Shown: in pieces, positions 4,836-5,997 of the stretch
Layout of the letters: each line of letters starts with the position of its first letter
Position numbering within the stretch: position 1 is the stretch's first letter
Origin: Planctomycetaceae bacterium
Lineage (GTDB): Bacteria; Planctomycetota; Planctomycetia; Pirellulales; UBA1268
DNA: 5,997 nucleotides
Assembly (NCBI GenBank): GCA_947453875.1
Contig: CANGIH010000168.1
Coordinates: 1-5,997, forward strand
Direction: 5' to 3'
Made by a program: the position numbers and the translations under genes
The notes under the pieces: model-generated
Database searches by the model: none
Seen by the model: only the letters and a program-made list of their open reading frames with translations
What the model was told of the DNA's origin: nothing

Positions 4836-5239
4836 TCCCCTCCGGGCCGCCGCTGTTGATCGCCGTGGCCGTCGTCATCTCGGAAGGACATGTGCTTGTC
4901 GGCAGGCGTGCCATCGATGCCCGCGACGCCGCCGGTCACGCCGAATTCCCCGGGGGAATGGTCGAGGCGGGCGAAACGCCCGAGGAGGCCGCGGCGCGCG
5001 AGTGCCTTGAGGAAACCGGTGTCGTCGTCCTGATCGGCAACGTGCTCGATGTCGCCACAACCGGGTCGAGTCGGGGGCCGATCGAGATCCGCTTTTACGA
5101 GGCCCGGCCATCGGAGGCGGCCTCCGGGCCGCGGCATCCGTTTCGCTGGCTGCCGATCACCGATCTCGCCTTCCAGTCGTTTCCGCCGCCAAACGCCCGC
5201 GTCGTTGCCCGATTGCTCGCCCATCGCGGCGGGGCTTGA
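4832..5239 (+). CDS. Nudix hydrolase, MutT-like
   Basis: A 135-residue single-domain Nudix protein, which hydrolyses a nucleoside diphosphate linked to another group in the presence of a divalent metal. The Nudix box Gx5Ex7REUxEExGU is complete at residues 42-64: Gly42, Glu48, Arg56-Glu57, Glu60-Glu61, Gly63. It follows FPGG, which is typical of the MutT/8-oxo-dGTPase branch, as is the late FRWLPITDL (104-112). The substrate cannot be read from the motif alone. A MutT-like role, cleaning oxidised dGTP from the pool, is the first guess, but other nucleotides are possible. The start is GTG 4832, overlapping the fabI stop as GTGA, so translational coupling is likely. No separate Shine-Dalgarno is needed or obvious. 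It ends 35 bases from the convergent yidD stop. Confidence 0.9.
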   Translation: MIPSGPPLLIAVAVVISEGHVLVGRRAIDARDAAGHAEFPGGMVEAGETPEEAAARECLEETGVVVLIGNVLDVATTGSSRGPIEIRFYEARPSEAASGPRHPFRWLPITDLAFQSFPPPNARVVARLLAHRGGA

Positions 5240-5274
5240 GCCTCGCCGACCGGCGGCACGCATGCCGACGGACA

Positions 5275-5568
5275 TCAGGGGGGATCCCAGCCACCGCGGC
5301 TCCAAGGATGGCAGCGGCAGATTCTCCACAGCCCCCGGAGGCTGCCCCTCGCCGCGCCATGCTTCTCCACCGACAGGCGAAAATACTCGCTGCAGGTGGG
5401 CTGGTACCGGCAGTTGCGACCGAGCAGCGGACTGACAAACCGCTGGTAGACAGCGATCATGCGGCGGATCCCCTCCGCCGCCAGCCTGTCGGTGGTGCGA
5501 AGGATCCCGCCCCGGCCACCGGCTCCATCACCGCAGTCCGTTGGCCGCATGGCAGCTCCCATCGTCAC
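5275..5568 (-). CDS. yidD: Membrane protein insertion efficiency factor YidD
   Basis: Up to 97 residues. The family core is clear at 38-97: IAVYQRFVSPLLGRNCRYQP, then TCSEYF, EKHGAARGSLRGLWRICRCH, and PW..GG.DP. The conserved cysteines are Cys53, Cys59, Cys84 and Cys86. YidD is a small amphipathic protein at the inner face of the membrane that helps YidC insert proteins. The ATG at 5566-5568 overlaps the rnpA stop as ATGA, which argues for coupled translation and this start. The N-terminal 36 residues are longer than usual and are Gly/Ala/Arg-rich without family resemblance. Internal starts at ATG 5548-5550 (preceded by GGGAG) or ATG 5458-5460 (preceded by GGAGGGG) would give 91 or 61 residues. 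Family size is about 70-90, so the true start is open. Confidence 0.92.
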   Translation of the reverse strand: MTMGAAMRPTDCGDGAGGRGGILRTTDRLAAEGIRRMIAVYQRFVSPLLGRNCRYQPTCSEYFRLSVEKHGAARGSLRGLWRICRCHPWSRGGWDPP

Positions 5569-5997
5569 CGCCGGCGTGGTTTCGCCGACCTCGGCGGAGG
5601 CACCACGGCCGACTGATAGCCCGATCGGGAGACAATCCGGCGGGCGAGTGACATGAGCAATCCCTCGACCCGAGCCTCCCCCTCGCCCCCCTCCGGAACC
5701 GACACTGGACGAACGACGACGATGTAATCCTGCCCCGCAGGCATCCTCTCCTTCACGGTGCGAAAGGCTTCGCGCAGTCTCCTTTTCCAGGCATTGCGAA
5801 CGACCGCATTCCCGACCCTCCGAGAGACCGAAAGGCCGAGTCTCGCTGGCACATCCCCGGCGGGCCCATCGCCTCCATGCCGGGGGCAGGCATAGAGCAC
5901 AAGCGGCCCCTCGGCCGCGCTCCGTCGGAAGCCATACACCCGCTCGAATTCCGAGGGCCGCAGGAGCCTCGCGCCTTTCGGGAATCGGCGATCCGCC
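5565..5997 (-). CDS. rnpA: Ribonuclease P protein component (5' end outside window)
   Basis: The minus-strand frame is open to the window edge and gives 143 residues, beginning ADRRFPKGARLLRPSEFERV. This is the usual RnpA start, so probably only the initiator Met or a few residues are missing. RnpA is the basic protein subunit that binds the catalytic RNA of RNase P and helps remove 5' leaders from pre-tRNAs. The signature SRRVGNAVVRNAWKRRLREA (residues 58-77) corresponds to the family's K.vGnAV.RN..KR..RE RNA-binding helix, with RNAW in place of the common RNRI. The C-terminal tail, past the DYIVVVRP strand, is longer than in E. coli, ending in a proline- and arginine-rich stretch. It overlaps yidD by four bases (ATGA). 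rpmH is expected just upstream outside the window, since rpmH-rnpA-yidD is the common order. Confidence 0.95.
   Translation of the reverse strand, partial: ADRRFPKGARLLRPSEFERVYGFRRSAAEGPLVLYACPRHGGDGPAGDVPARLGLSVSRRVGNAVVRNAWKRRLREAFRTVKERMPAGQDYIVVVRPVSVPEGGEGEARVEGLLMSLARRIVSRSGYQSAVVPPPRSAKPRRR

Noticed and set aside
5244..5255. CGCCG/CGGCG inverted repeat between the Nudix and yidD genes as a terminator
   Set aside because: The loop would be two bases and no T-run follows on either strand. Such short GC palindromes are expected by chance here.

Overview
The window is GC-rich bacterial DNA. The codon use, the sparse layout with long spacers, and the family variants seen (FabI, YidD, RnpA) fit a planctomycete-like organism. 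That taxonomic reading is inference, because no species marker is present.

Layout from left to right. (1) Bases 1-126 hold the 3' end of an unrecognised plus-strand gene. It is followed by a 367-base spacer that contains a probable 31-codon single-pass membrane peptide gene on the minus strand. (2) A plus-strand pair follows: a Bcp/PrxQ-type peroxiredoxin and a SRPBCC-fold protein. (3) Convergent to these is a minus-strand gene for a small secreted protein built from a 15-residue (45-bp) tandem repeat. It has a near-perfect Shine-Dalgarno sequence. (4) An eight-helix membrane protein of unknown function lies divergent to it on the plus strand. Its last 14 codons are antisense to a decayed copy of a tRNA-Lys gene. 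(5) About 450 bp separate this tRNA-Lys pseudogene from the intact tRNA-Lys(CUU), both on the minus strand. That stretch holds a likely IS3-type OrfA remnant, a short direct repeat resembling integrase arm sites, and a strong terminator for the tRNA. It reads as the scar of an integrative element that once used the tRNA gene. (6) Divergent from tRNA-Lys are fabI (enoyl-ACP reductase, last step of fatty-acid elongation) and a MutT-like Nudix hydrolase. These two overlap at GTGA and are probably translationally coupled. (7) Convergent at the right edge are rnpA (RNase P protein) and yidD (membrane-insertion factor), which overlap at ATGA. rnpA runs off the window. rnpA-yidD normally follow rpmH near the replication origin, so rpmH is expected just outside.

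Most of the window is housekeeping or stress-protection genes. The parts most worth a second look are the tRNA-Lys duplication scar, including its contribution to the end of a membrane-protein gene, the secreted 15-residue-repeat protein, and the tiny membrane peptide. I do not see a complete new defence, CRISPR or mobile system here.
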